From assembly GCA_029245145.1 (NCBI GenBank), contig JAQWPY010000020.1:1-33283 (forward strand): a stretch of 33,283 nucleotides of DNA, given 5' to 3'. The notes under the pieces are model-generated. The model did no database searches, had not been told where the DNA came from, and saw only the letters and a program-made list of their open reading frames with translations. Origin of the DNA: Pirellulales bacterium. GTDB taxonomy: Bacteria > Planctomycetota > Planctomycetia > Pirellulales > UBA7805. A program made the translations under genes and the position numbers. Each line of letters begins with the position of its first letter. The stretch's first letter is position 1. Shown here one piece after another: positions 10,404 through 20,556 of this stretch.

Positions 10404-10881
10404 GGCAGAATCCTTCCCGCAGACAGCATTCCCTTTTCCGGCATCGATGGGATCGGAAGAAATGCACGTGGGGCTTCACTAGGGGCGGTGCGTACCAGAC
10501 ACCGTTACGTTGCCCGCATGACCGGTGCAAAGCGGCAACGGTCCGATTATGAGGGCGACTGTTACGTTGGCTGGGGCAAAAGGGTTCGTTTGGTACGATT
10601 AAGCGGCCCTCTTAGATCAGATGCGATCTGTATAATATGCACATTCCGTTCTCCCGAGGTCGGTAACGAGTGAGCTTTGGCCGTAGAAAAAGACCAACCG
10701 AGCAGCGGATTGTATCGACTGCGACAGTTAGTCTGAGGCATTCGGGACGGCGGGAAGGCGTTTAGGAAGTCCGGTCATTGCCCTGATTTCGCACCTCTTT
10801 TATCATGCAGTGTCTACCCTTCCATCTGTTCTCCATTTTATGAGATTATGCCGACCGCCGTTGTTATTTTGAGGATTTTCC

Positions 10882-11997
10882 ATGCCCGATCCACGCGTTG
10901 AACGCTTAGCTGAAATACTCGTCGATCATAGTTGCGAGGTTGTCGCGGGCGAAAAAGTTTTGATCGAATCCTTCGACTTACCCGATCCGGCAATCGTCTG
11001 CCGCTTGGTGGAATTGGTCACCGCCCGTGGCGGTATCCCTGTGGTCTCGTACAAAAATAATGAAGTACTCCGGTCGCTCTACCGCCATGCGACGACCGAA
11101 GCGATGACCTTCAGCGGTGCACTGGAGCAAAATTGTATGAAGCAGATGGATGCCTACATCGGTATCCGGGGTGCTGAAAACAGTAGCCAGTTTGCAGACG
11201 TTCCCCAGGAAAAGATGGATCTCTATCAGAAACATTGGTGGTATCCGGTACACAGTGAAATTCGCGTCCCGAAAACCAAGTGGGTCGTCCTCCGCTATCC
11301 GACCCCTGCGATGGCTCAGGCGGCGGAGATGAGTTGTGAGGCGTTTGAAGAATTTTACTTTGATGTCTGCACGGCCGACTACGCCCAGATGGCCAAAGAC
11401 CAGGCTCCCCTTGTGGATCGCATGGAAGCTGCCGATATGATTCGGATTGTTTCTCCCGGAACGGACCTCACTTTTTCGATCGGGGATATTCCCATTCGTC
11501 CCTGCTACGGGCAGCGGAACATCCCGGACGGCGAAGTTTTTACGGCACCCATTCGCGATAGTGCCAACGGTACGATCCGCTACAACACTCCTTCCCGCTA
11601 TCAGGGAACGATGTTCGACGATATTTCTTTTACATTCAAAGATGGAAAAATTGTTTCCGCATCTTCAAACGAAACGGAAAAACTCAACGAAGTACTCGAT
11701 GCGGACGATGGCGCGCGGTATCTCGGGGAATGGGCCATCGGTTGCAACAATCGCGTCCGCCATCCGATGCTCGACACCCTGTTCGACGAAAAGATCGGTG
11801 GCTCGTTTCACCTTACGCCAGGGCAGGCTTACGAGGATGCCGACAACGGCAACCGCAGTGTCGTTCATTGGGATCTGGTTTTGATCCAACGAAACGACTA
11901 TGGCGGCGGAGAGATGTACTTCGACGGTGACTTGATCCGCAAAGACGGATACTTTGTCCCGGACGATCTACAGGGTCTCAATGCGGGGCTCGACTGA
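10882..11997 (+). CDS. M29-family aminopeptidase
   Basis: 'MPDPRVERLAEILVDHSCEVVAGEKVLIES', 'RNIPDGEVFTAP', 'HWDLVLIQRNDYGGGEMYFDGDLIRKDGYFV'. Confidence 0.92.
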   Translation: MPDPRVERLAEILVDHSCEVVAGEKVLIESFDLPDPAIVCRLVELVTARGGIPVVSYKNNEVLRSLYRHATTEAMTFSGALEQNCMKQMDAYIGIRGAENSSQFADVPQEKMDLYQKHWWYPVHSEIRVPKTKWVVLRYPTPAMAQAAEMSCEAFEEFYFDVCTADYAQMAKDQAPLVDRMEAADMIRIVSPGTDLTFSIGDIPIRPCYGQRNIPDGEVFTAPIRDSANGTIRYNTPSRYQGTMFDDISFTFKDGKIVSASSNETEKLNEVLDADDGARYLGEWAIGCNNRVRHPMLDTLFDEKIGGSFHLTPGQAYEDADNGNRSVVHWDLVLIQRNDYGGGEMYFDGDLIRKDGYFVPDDLQGLNAGLD

Positions 11998-12009
11998 AAC
12001 GGCGCATCC

Positions 12010-12513
12010 TTACTTGTCGATTTGCGGTTCCTTGCCTTCATACGCACGATAAAAGTCGTAAATTTTTTCCTTCAGTACTTCCGCGGGTGCCGCTTCGGCG
12101 CTCTGTTTGCACTTCATTGCGGCCACCATCACCGCGTGTGCCGCGGCTAATTTTTTCGCATAGCCTTCTTTGTCGGCCTTGATCCGCTGAGTCATAAAAT
12201 ACTGGCTGATCGTATGCTGAATATTGGTTGCGTGCGCTTCCTTGGTGTTGATCCAGCGCACGGTCTGATTGACCGATTGAGGATCGGAACTTCCTGCCAT
12301 CTCGCGAATTTTGCCGATTCCTTTGGCAATCGTCTCTTGATCTTCGAGCATATCTTCAAATCGCCTTTGATCATCGTAAATTCCACAGGGAACTTCGCAG
12401 TGAGCCAACAGAGAGGAGGAAAAGACGACGAGTAGCATCGGTACGGCACAAAGAACAGAAAAAGTTTTCACGGCTAAACTCCTTGGAAGCGCAAAAGGTT
12501 CATGACTCTGCAA
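12010..12513 (-). CDS. sodN: Nickel superoxide dismutase with N-terminal signal peptide
   Basis: Ni-hook-like motif 'HCEVPCGIYDD' (canonical HCxxPCGxY) directly after the hydrophobic leader 'FSVLCAVPMLLVVFSSSLLA'; downstream helical bundle sequence. Confidence 0.93.
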   Translation of the reverse strand: MQSHEPFALPRSLAVKTFSVLCAVPMLLVVFSSSLLAHCEVPCGIYDDQRRFEDMLEDQETIAKGIGKIREMAGSSDPQSVNQTVRWINTKEAHATNIQHTISQYFMTQRIKADKEGYAKKLAAAHAVMVAAMKCKQSAEAAPAEVLKEKIYDFYRAYEGKEPQIDK

Positions 12514-12653
12514 AATTGTGCAGGATCATCTCGGCTTTGCAAAGGGTACCAATCGGCGAATCTCGTCATCGCTAGCCGGAAACTACCAAAAACGGGGGGC
12601 GGATACCGCATCGGGTTGAAGAAAGAGAGGCAGAAATTTATCACACGAACGTT

Positions 12654-13136
12654 TTATAAAGTTTTCACACAAAACAGCGTGACTTTCTCGGGGACTTCAA
12701 TGTCGGCACCGGCAAAGCCTTTCCGGGTATAGAGCCTGCGTGCGTCGTGGTTGGCTCCTTTCACCTCGAGCGTGATGCGACAGCAATTGGCCGCGCGGGC
12801 TCGGGATTCCACATCACCTAAGAGCGCCGAGCCCACGCCGCGTCCACGGTACGTAGAGCCTACGGCCAAATCGTGAATATTGATGGCAGGCCGCGCCCCA
12901 AAAGTAGAAAATCCCCAAAAGCAGACTGCGATTCCCGCAAAAGTATCTCCGACCTTGGCAAGCAACACGAGCCGCATGGAGGCATTTTGTAATTGATCGA
13001 CCAATCGCGAGAGTACATCCTGAGCCAACCCTTTCCCTCCCTCGAGCGGGTCGTGCGCGTACTCGTCGAGCAGTTTCTCAACGGCTGCCGCGTGCTTTAC
13101 ATCAAGTAAATCGGCTTCAATGATCTGTACTTGCAT
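12654..13136 (-). CDS. GNAT family N-acetyltransferase
   Basis: 'IHDLAVGSTYRGRGVGSALLGDVESRARAANCCRITLEVKGANHDARRLYTRKGF' acetyl-CoA binding motif. Start at Met 13136. Confidence 0.9.
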   Translation of the reverse strand: MQVQIIEADLLDVKHAAAVEKLLDEYAHDPLEGGKGLAQDVLSRLVDQLQNASMRLVLLAKVGDTFAGIAVCFWGFSTFGARPAINIHDLAVGSTYRGRGVGSALLGDVESRARAANCCRITLEVKGANHDARRLYTRKGFAGADIEVPEKVTLFCVKTL

Positions 13137-13306
13137 GGTGCCTCCCTTTTTCACATGTCGGTGACATTGTAGCAAAAGTGCTTTTCGGGGGGTCTGTTTT
13201 ATCTTGCCTTTGCCAACCTGAATGCTTCTCCAGAACTTGAACCTACCCGCTTGTTGGCGATACAATGTGGGGTGTTGTTTTCCTATCTACCAGCGAGACT
13301 TTTGCA

Positions 13307-14644
13307 ATGACGCGACCGAACGGACCCACCAAAAAACCGACGACAACAGAGTCAACCACAGACGATCTCTCGCGGCGATCTTTCCTCAGACAGGGCTCCG
13401 CTCTCTCCGCCGCCGCGTCGTTGGGGATCGCAGCGAGCAGCGCTCGGGGCGATTCGGTTGCTGAAACGCTCAACGTGGGGATTGTGGGAACCGGTGGTCG
13501 CGGTGGAGGTGCTGCACGGGATACCCTTTCGATCAATCCGAATGTGCGGCTTATCGCCATGGCGGATCTTTATCCCGAGAAGTGCCACTCGATGCGAAAA
13601 AAACTTACGCGGCGCTACAGCGATCGGATGGCCGTGACGGATGAGAACATTTTTGGCGGTCTCGACGGTTACCGCCACGTGATTGAACATCCGAATGTCG
13701 ACATTGTGCTCCTGACGACTCCTCCCGGTTTCCGTCCATCCTATCTCAAAGAGGCAGTCGATGCGGGCAAGCATGTGTTTGCGGAGAAACCAACCTGCGT
13801 CGATCCGGCGGGATACCGCGTTTGCCTTGAAGCCGATCGCAAAGCGAGAGCGCAGGGGACGGCCATTGTGACGGGAACACAATATCGGCGGCAAAAGAAC
13901 TACATGGAAGTGATGCGCCGCATCCACGAAGGTGCGATAGGGGATGTGATTTCGGCTACGAGTCGCTACTGCACTTCGGGCATCTGGAACCGTCCCCGCA
14001 AACCGGGAATGAGCGACGCGGAATATCAGCTTTACAACTGGATGCACTTTATTTGGCTCTCCGGTGATCAGATTGTCGAGCAGGCGGTTCACAACATTGA
14101 TGCGATGAATTGGCTCATGGGCGGTCCCCCCGATACGGCCTACGGTTCGGGCGGTCGATTCACGCGGCCGAAGGGAAGCCAAATGTGGGATAGCGTGGCG
14201 ATCGATTATGCCTACCCGGGTGACCGGTTACTTTCCTTCCAGTGTCGTCAAATTCCACATACTCAGGGTGAGAATGGTAGCATCGTCTACGGCAGCGAAG
14301 GAATCGCCATTATCGGCGCAGCAAACAAAGGCGCCTCGATCACCGATCGGGCGGGTAAAGAAATTTGGTCGATGAAGGGCGATATTAATGCCGCCTACCG
14401 GCAAGAGCACAAGGATCTCGTCGATTCGATTAGCGCGGGAAAACCGATTGTCGAATTGGCCGAAACGGCGGCAAGCTCACTCACAGCGGTGATGGGGCGT
14501 TTGGCGGCCTACACCGGCGAGCAGGTCGACTGGGATTTTGTCGCTCAGCAGTCAACGCTTGATCTGTTTCCCAAAGAACTCAAGATAGATGAGTCGCTCC
14601 CGATTGCCTCCTACGCCGTCCCTGGAGTGACGAAGCTGACCTGA
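13307..14644 (+). CDS. Gfo/Idh/MocA family oxidoreductase with TAT-type signal
   Basis: Twin-Arg leader 'SRRSFLRQGSALSAAASLGIAAS'; 'NVGIVGTGGRGGG' Rossmann; 'HVFAEKPTCVDPAGY'. Confidence 0.92.
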   Translation: MTRPNGPTKKPTTTESTTDDLSRRSFLRQGSALSAAASLGIAASSARGDSVAETLNVGIVGTGGRGGGAARDTLSINPNVRLIAMADLYPEKCHSMRKKLTRRYSDRMAVTDENIFGGLDGYRHVIEHPNVDIVLLTTPPGFRPSYLKEAVDAGKHVFAEKPTCVDPAGYRVCLEADRKARAQGTAIVTGTQYRRQKNYMEVMRRIHEGAIGDVISATSRYCTSGIWNRPRKPGMSDAEYQLYNWMHFIWLSGDQIVEQAVHNIDAMNWLMGGPPDTAYGSGGRFTRPKGSQMWDSVAIDYAYPGDRLLSFQCRQIPHTQGENGSIVYGSEGIAIIGAANKGASITDRAGKEIWSMKGDINAAYRQEHKDLVDSISAGKPIVELAETAASSLTAVMGRLAAYTGEQVDWDFVAQQSTLDLFPKELKIDESLPIASYAVPGVTKLT

Positions 14645-14659
14645 GCGACGCGCTTGCGT

Positions 14660-17600
14660 TTATGGCGATCCTGTGTCGTCGAGTACCCTGTCTTTGGGGT
14701 CCGTCGCTTTGAACGCCGAGTCTCTGTGTTCCTTTGGCCGGAACGCCATCGAGGCCTGGACTGCAAAGTGACACGTACACCCGGAACTTGCCTCGGGGAT
14801 CAGCAGCAAGCCCCCGGCCGGAATCATATTAATCCAACAGCCGGGGCGAGAGACTTGGGTGACCTTGGAGTGCTTTTGCGACGCAAGATCGAACATCGCC
14901 GCATGACTGTCGCGAAAAAAGAAAGCACTATTGGATGCAGCAATAGTCCCGCAACCGCCGCGATGTCCTCTTTGCCATCCCCAATCGAAATCGCGCTCCC
15001 CCGTTTTTAAGTCGTAGGCAAACGGTTCTACGTAGAGCCGATCGCCGACAATCACCGGATGATGATCTTGCTCACCGTGATCTCCACCGGCCGCGGTTTG
15101 GTTGTCCTGTGTCGCCTGCCACTTGGTCTTGCCGCTCCCCGCGTCGAGCGCATGGATGTCGTACCACACCGTCGCTTTCTTATTGGACCCGGCCTGATTG
15201 CGTGAGCCGACGGTGATGTACGAGCCGCCGGCATAAAATCCGAAGAGATGATGTTCGATAGCCGCGTAATCGGCCTCCTGCTGCCATAACAGACTGCCGG
15301 TCTGCTGATCGAGCGCTACCACCCGTACCCCGTGATCGAGAGCCTCGTCGAGCTGCACCCGACCCGGATTTTGTTTCCGTTTTGGTCTGGCGATTTCTAC
15401 AAAGTACATTCTGTCGCCACCGAGCGCGATGGTCGGATTGAGAACCAAACGATCAGCCGGCGCATACTGCCATTTTAATTTTTGGGAATCTTGATCGAAC
15501 GCAAACACCGATTCACTTGTCACAATCGGTCGAAAATCCCAGTGCGTTCCCTCGAGAATCGATACGCGACTGTGCCCGCGGCGGATACCGCCGGTCGGTA
15601 CACCGCTGCCGAAGAGGAGCCTCTCGCTACAGGCAACGAGCCCCCATTCCCGAGACGAAAATTTCTCGCTTTGCGGCACTTTCAACCGCTTTGCAAATTG
15701 GCCATCTCGCCGCGCGAGTAAACTGCAGGTATCGCCACTGGCAACGAAGAGACCATCCTCCGCAGCGCACATCGACCCGCAATCGCGCAGCACGCCGATT
15801 CTGCGCGATCCTGGGACTGCCGTTTCCCAGAGAACTGTGCCGTTGTAGGCATCGACCGCATAAATGGTTTCATTGCCCGGGACGTAGAGCGTGCCATCGC
15901 GACAGAGGGGCGCTGCAGTTCGGTGGTGGCGATCGATCATCCCCTGAGGCCCCGGCAGGCCAAACCACTGCGGGGCGAGTTGTCCCCGCACTAGGCGATC
16001 GTCACTGCATGCGGTGTTACCCACGTTTCCGTAGAGGTGCGTCCACTGCCCGGCCCCTTCAAGAGAGTCGCGATAGGTGGGGTGAATCTGTTTCAAATCC
16101 CAGAGGCACCCGCCGGACGGGCGGACGACGCGCCAAATCTCTTCGCGGTCAAAGTTTAGATTCGTCTTTTCCGCATCGGCCACCACGACGAGGTTGAAAA
16201 GCCAATTACCGTAAGGCAAGGTTTTTTTGTCGGCGAGGTTGTGGATGGACACCTGGCCATAAAGATTCATACGATTCAGTCTATTTCGCTCCTGCTCGAT
16301 TTTTACCGCGTCCTGCATACCAAGAATCACTTGCATCTCGGTCGTAAGAGCGATCTGGATTGCCTCTTCCGCCAGATCATCGCCTAAGAGCAGACAGTAA
16401 CCTTGCCTAAGGCCGGTCGTCTCAAGAATCGCGTTTACCGTGCGGGATTCGGAGAAGCTCTTTTGCCCAGCAGGTTCGCTGAACGACGACTCACCGCTCG
16501 ATTCATGTTTCTGCGGAGTAAAACAATAAAGATTGCCCTCTTCGGTGCTGACAATCAGATGGTCGTCAGCAAGTATGAGGCTGCCACAGGTGCCTTCGAT
16601 ATTTTCTTCCCACAGCTTTTGATTTTTATCGCGAGAGAAAGCGGCCACGGTGCCCGGGCCTCCTGCAAAGACCAATGAGCCTGCTGCGATTGCCGTGCGG
16701 TCAAACGGGGCAAGGAGTTGAGGTCGCTGGATCACCGGATCTTTTGTTTTGCCATCGAGCGACTGAAGGACCGCACCACGAAGGTTCCGTCCGGTCGGCG
16801 CAAAGAGCCGGCCACCAAGACGTCGAAGATAACCTTGGGGAGAACGCGACAGATCAGTTTTTTTTAAAAGTGTACCGTCGCGCAAATCGATCGCAACGAG
16901 ATAGACCCCTTGCCGGGGAAAGAGTCCTGCGGTGAACCACACCTTTCCCGCTTCAACAAAAATGCCACTGCGGACCAACTGTGGATGGACCAACCGGCCG
17001 TTTCCAGGAAAATAATCTCCCGCCGGCTTGTACCGCCAGATTTCTTCCCCGCTGTCGGCATCCAGGCAATAAACGCCGCCATCATCCGAGCCGAAGAGGA
17101 CCCTGCCATCGACCACCGTCGGTGCAAGGCGGATAGGGGCTTCGGCAAAGAAACTCCAAAGCTCCTCGCCGCTCGCCAAATCGAAACAATAGAGTTGATC
17201 TTCGCTCGAGGACCCCAGGTACACTTTCCCGTCGGCAACCACCGGTTCAAAGCAGCGATCGAAGGCGACCCGCGGCTTGAGGTTTTCTTTACGATTCCAA
17301 AAGTCTTGCCGTGCCGGAGGTGGCCAGGCCGGTCGGGGGCCGGGTCGAATCTTGCGGGACCAGGCCAAGTGGAGTGGAAGGTCCGGCTCGCTACCCGCAC
17401 GGCGGCTGCGGTGATTGTCGTGGCCGAATGTGGGCCAATCGCGCGAGGCGTCGTACTCGGCCAGAGCGCCAGGGTAGGAAGCATGCTCGGCGGCAAACTG
17501 CGCTTTGATCTCACTTGCCGACAGAACCCGATTCCAAACGCGGATCGCTCCGATTTGACCGGAGAAGAATGTTGGCCCCTTTTGATTTTCATTTCGTGAT

Positions 17601-18214
17601 GGCAGCACCCCGATTTCAATTTCCGGCGAATCGAGAGGCAGTAGACTACCGCGCTGTTCAAATGCTTCGCCCGCTAAGGTGCCGTCGACGTAGATTTTTT
17701 GCTGCTGCCCATCGTAAGTTGCCGTGATCTGGTACCACTGGGCGTTTTGATAAAAGGGTCGGGCGGTGAGTTGCGTCGGTCCTTTTTTATTTTTGCAGTG
17801 GAGTGCGAAGAAAAAATGGTCTCGATCGCCCCCGAGGAGCCAGCCGATCTGGCCAGATTTCTGGCAGCAGATGAAGCCAAAAGACTGTTGGTTCGCCTCC
17901 GGTCGCACCCAGAGTTGCACCGAGAGTGCGTTCTGTGGCAGAGGTGCCGCGAGGGATGTCGTTCTCAGCGCTTCTTGGCTTGCGGAGAAACGGAGGGCAT
18001 GGGGCGGTTGCGGGTCAAAACGCAGTGGGGCCGATGCTGCGCGTTGCAACTCGGAATGACTCCGTCCGATGGAAGTCGACCTCTTTTGCAAGTTCCAATC
18101 GATGATCGGACCGCTCGGTTCATTGGCGGTTGCTGCGAGTGCTCCACATGTCACCAGACAAATGAGTAGTGGCAAAGAGCGACCAATGACGACGGGCAGC
18201 GTGGGGCAGGGCAT
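14660..18214 (-). CDS. Large exported LamG / PQQ-like beta-propeller protein with embedded methyltransferase-like segment
   Basis: 1184-aa ORF; signal peptide; LamG/concanavalin-like region (ATYDGQQQKIYVDGTLAGEAF...IGAIRVWNRVLSASEI); PQQ-type repeats (VYCLDADSGEEIWRY, IYAVDAYNGTVLWE). Confidence 0.9.
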   Translation of the reverse strand: MPCPTLPVVIGRSLPLLICLVTCGALAATANEPSGPIIDWNLQKRSTSIGRSHSELQRAASAPLRFDPQPPHALRFSASQEALRTTSLAAPLPQNALSVQLWVRPEANQQSFGFICCQKSGQIGWLLGGDRDHFFFALHCKNKKGPTQLTARPFYQNAQWYQITATYDGQQQKIYVDGTLAGEAFEQRGSLLPLDSPEIEIGVLPSRNENQKGPTFFSGQIGAIRVWNRVLSASEIKAQFAAEHASYPGALAEYDASRDWPTFGHDNHRSRRAGSEPDLPLHLAWSRKIRPGPRPAWPPPARQDFWNRKENLKPRVAFDRCFEPVVADGKVYLGSSSEDQLYCFDLASGEELWSFFAEAPIRLAPTVVDGRVLFGSDDGGVYCLDADSGEEIWRYKPAGDYFPGNGRLVHPQLVRSGIFVEAGKVWFTAGLFPRQGVYLVAIDLRDGTLLKKTDLSRSPQGYLRRLGGRLFAPTGRNLRGAVLQSLDGKTKDPVIQRPQLLAPFDRTAIAAGSLVFAGGPGTVAAFSRDKNQKLWEENIEGTCGSLILADDHLIVSTEEGNLYCFTPQKHESSGESSFSEPAGQKSFSESRTVNAILETTGLRQGYCLLLGDDLAEEAIQIALTTEMQVILGMQDAVKIEQERNRLNRMNLYGQVSIHNLADKKTLPYGNWLFNLVVVADAEKTNLNFDREEIWRVVRPSGGCLWDLKQIHPTYRDSLEGAGQWTHLYGNVGNTACSDDRLVRGQLAPQWFGLPGPQGMIDRHHRTAAPLCRDGTLYVPGNETIYAVDAYNGTVLWETAVPGSRRIGVLRDCGSMCAAEDGLFVASGDTCSLLARRDGQFAKRLKVPQSEKFSSREWGLVACSERLLFGSGVPTGGIRRGHSRVSILEGTHWDFRPIVTSESVFAFDQDSQKLKWQYAPADRLVLNPTIALGGDRMYFVEIARPKRKQNPGRVQLDEALDHGVRVVALDQQTGSLLWQQEADYAAIEHHLFGFYAGGSYITVGSRNQAGSNKKATVWYDIHALDAGSGKTKWQATQDNQTAAGGDHGEQDHHPVIVGDRLYVEPFAYDLKTGERDFDWGWQRGHRGGCGTIAASNSAFFFRDSHAAMFDLASQKHSKVTQVSRPGCWINMIPAGGLLLIPEASSGCTCHFAVQASMAFRPKEHRDSAFKATDPKDRVLDDTGSP

Positions 18215-18440
18215 GGTGTTGTATTCTGAAGGTAGTCGGGGGGCCGATTTTTCAGCGCAAAGGTGGAAAGCTGTCGTTGTTCTGGCCAGTATATCGGCCC
18301 CCGATTTTCGGAAACATCCGTAATCCTTCGCAGATGCTCTTTTTTGTGCTGCTTTTCGCGAGAGAAATCGCTCCGCTGGTGGCTTTCTTGTGCATTACCC
18401 GACTAGAATAAATGCAATCACCTTTTCCCCGGACTCGCCC

Positions 18441-20552
18441 ATGATCCCTCCCCAGAACAGACTGCCGATTCTCGAGTCTGCCGGCAAGACGGGTGCTGTT
18501 TTAGAGCAGCTTCCTCTCGCGGACGCCGCCGAGCCGCTCCCTATTTCCCGCGCTGAAATGGAGGCTCGCGGTTGGGATGAAGTGGACGTCGTGTTTGTGA
18601 CCGGGGATGCGTATGTTGACCATCCCAGTTTCGCTGCCGCCATCTTGAGCCGCGTCTTGGAGGCAGCCGGTTTCCGCGTCGGCATTTTGCCCCAGCCCGA
18701 TTGGCGGAGCTGTCAGAGTTGGAAAACGTTCGGCAGGCCGCGACTCTTTTTTGCGATCAGTGCCGGAAACATGGACTCGATGATCAACCATTATACGGCG
18801 AACCGGAAGGTACGTAACGACGATGCCTATTCGCCGGGGGGTCGGATCGGCATGCGGCCCGATCGCGCCACGCTCGCCTACTGTCAGCGGGCGAGAGAAG
18901 CCTTTAAAGGGGTGCCGGTGATTGCGGGCGGCGTAGAAGCCTCGCTGCGGCGTCTGGCACACTACGACTACTGGAGCGATAAAGTCCGCCGTTCGATTCT
19001 GCTCGATTGCAAGGCCGATCTTTTGGCGTTCGGGATGGGTGAAGAACTCATTTTGCAGATTGCTCGCCGCCTTGATGCGGGTGAGACGGTCCGCGATTTG
19101 CGCGAAATGCGGGGCGTGGCCTATGCGATGGGGGCCTCCGAGACACCTCCGGCCGATGCGCTTGTGCTGCCCAGTCACGAAGAGGTGCTCGGCGATAAGC
19201 GAGCCTTCGCCCAGGCCACCAAGATGATCCACAACGAAACAAATCCCTACAACGCGCGGCGACTCATCCAGTGGCACGACCGCCAGGCGGTGGTGGCCAA
19301 TCCTCCGACGCTGCCGATCTCGGAAGGGTCGATGGATTCGGTGTACGAACTGCCCTACACCCGCAAGCCCCACCCCTCCTACAGCGAACCGATTCCCGCT
19401 TTCGAGATGATCAAAGATTCGGTCACGATCATGCGGGGCTGTTTTGGCGGCTGCACTTTTTGTTCAATCACGACCCACCAGGGACGCATTATTCAGTCGC
19501 GCTCGCGCGAATCTATCAACCGCGAAGTGCGGGCGATGACCGAGGATGAAGATTTCAAAGGTGTAATAAGCGACATCGGCGGACCAACGGCCAACATGTA
19601 TCAAATGCGGTGTCTCAAGCCGGAGGTCGAGGCGGTGTGCCGTCGGCAGTCGTGCGTCCATCCGACGATCTGCAAATTATTGGGCACCGACCATGGGCCG
19701 CTGGTGCAGTTGATGCAAGATGTCCGAGAGACGCCGGGAGTGAAAAAGGCGCTGGTGGCCAGCGGAATCCGTATGGATTTGGCACGGCGATCACCCGATT
19801 ACATGCGCGACTTAACACGACACCACGTCGGTGGGCACCTCAAAGTCGCGCCGGAGCATACCGATCCGCACGTGCTCGACAAGATGCGCAAACCGAGTGG
19901 CGATGATTTTGATGACTTTGCAGAAATTTTTAACGCCGAATCGAAGCGTGCCAAGAAGAAACAATATTTAATCCCCTACTACATTGCGAGTCATCCGGGA
20001 AGCGATCTCGATGCGATGATTGATCTGGCGCTCTATCTCAAGCGAACCGGATACCGGCCTGATCAGGTTCAAGACTTTATTCCCGCGCCATTCGATGTGG
20101 CGACCGCCATGTACTACACGGGAATCGATCCCTTTACCGGCAAGGAGGTGCATGTGGCGCGTCACCTGCGTGATCGCAAACTGCAGCGTGCGCTAATGCA
20201 ATTTTTTAAGCCGGAGAATTATTTTCTGGTCCGCCGTGCCCTTGAGAAGGCGGGTCGCCAGGATCTCATCGGCAGCGGTTGCGATTGTTTGATTGCTGAT
20301 CGACCACCGCGTGAAGCGATTCTTGCGCGGCGGCGTGCTGCGGTGGGCGAATCGGGCGGCTACGTGCACCAGATGGATAGCAGCGGATCGGCGGTGAAGC
20401 GGCAGTCCCGCAATCGGCCCGGCACAGGTTACCGTCCGGGACGGCAGAGTTCCAAAGAGGGTTCGGCAGCACCGGAAAAGCCTGCGAAAGGAAACACGGC
20501 TAAGTCGCCGAAGTCAAAGAAAAAGCGTGCTCGGCGGAACCGCCCCCGCTAA
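18441..20552 (+). CDS. YgiQ family radical SAM protein
   Basis: '[42 protein letters not shown]'; radical SAM Cys motif '[12 protein letters not shown]'; basic C-terminal tail. Confidence 0.95.
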   Translation: MIPPQNRLPILESAGKTGAVLEQLPLADAAEPLPISRAEMEARGWDEVDVVFVTGDAYVDHPSFAAAILSRVLEAAGFRVGILPQPDWRSCQSWKTFGRPRLFFAISAGNMDSMINHYTANRKVRNDDAYSPGGRIGMRPDRATLAYCQRAREAFKGVPVIAGGVEASLRRLAHYDYWSDKVRRSILLDCKADLLAFGMGEELILQIARRLDAGETVRDLREMRGVAYAMGASETPPADALVLPSHEEVLGDKRAFAQATKMIHNETNPYNARRLIQWHDRQAVVANPPTLPISEGSMDSVYELPYTRKPHPSYSEPIPAFEMIKDSVTIMRGCFGGCTFCSITTHQGRIIQSRSRESINREVRAMTEDEDFKGVISDIGGPTANMYQMRCLKPEVEAVCRRQSCVHPTICKLLGTDHGPLVQLMQDVRETPGVKKALVASGIRMDLARRSPDYMRDLTRHHVGGHLKVAPEHTDPHVLDKMRKPSGDDFDDFAEIFNAESKRAKKKQYLIPYYIASHPGSDLDAMIDLALYLKRTGYRPDQVQDFIPAPFDVATAMYYTGIDPFTGKEVHVARHLRDRKLQRALMQFFKPENYFLVRRALEKAGRQDLIGSGCDCLIADRPPREAILARRRAAVGESGGYVHQMDSSGSAVKRQSRNRPGTGYRPGRQSSKEGSAAPEKPAKGNTAKSPKSKKKRARRNRPR

Positions 20553-20556
20553 CACC

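Noticed and set aside
10631-10636. TATAAT as a promoter -10 box
   Set aside because: No convincing -35 element at the expected distance; single-hexamer matches are weak evidence.
13352-14182. 276-aa minus-strand ORF opposite the Gfo/Idh/MocA gene
   Set aside because: Antisense shadow ORF; the plus strand has unambiguous family motifs.
14654-18323. Many plus-strand ORFs opposite the large PQQ/LamG gene (e.g. 15517..16197, 16910..17599)
   Set aside because: They are shadow ORFs in GC-rich DNA; translations are Arg/Pro/His-rich with no family features, while the minus strand encodes a coherent 1184-aa protein.
18501-19373. 290-aa minus-strand ORF opposite ygiQ
   Set aside because: Antisense shadow ORF; the plus-strand YgiQ call is strong.
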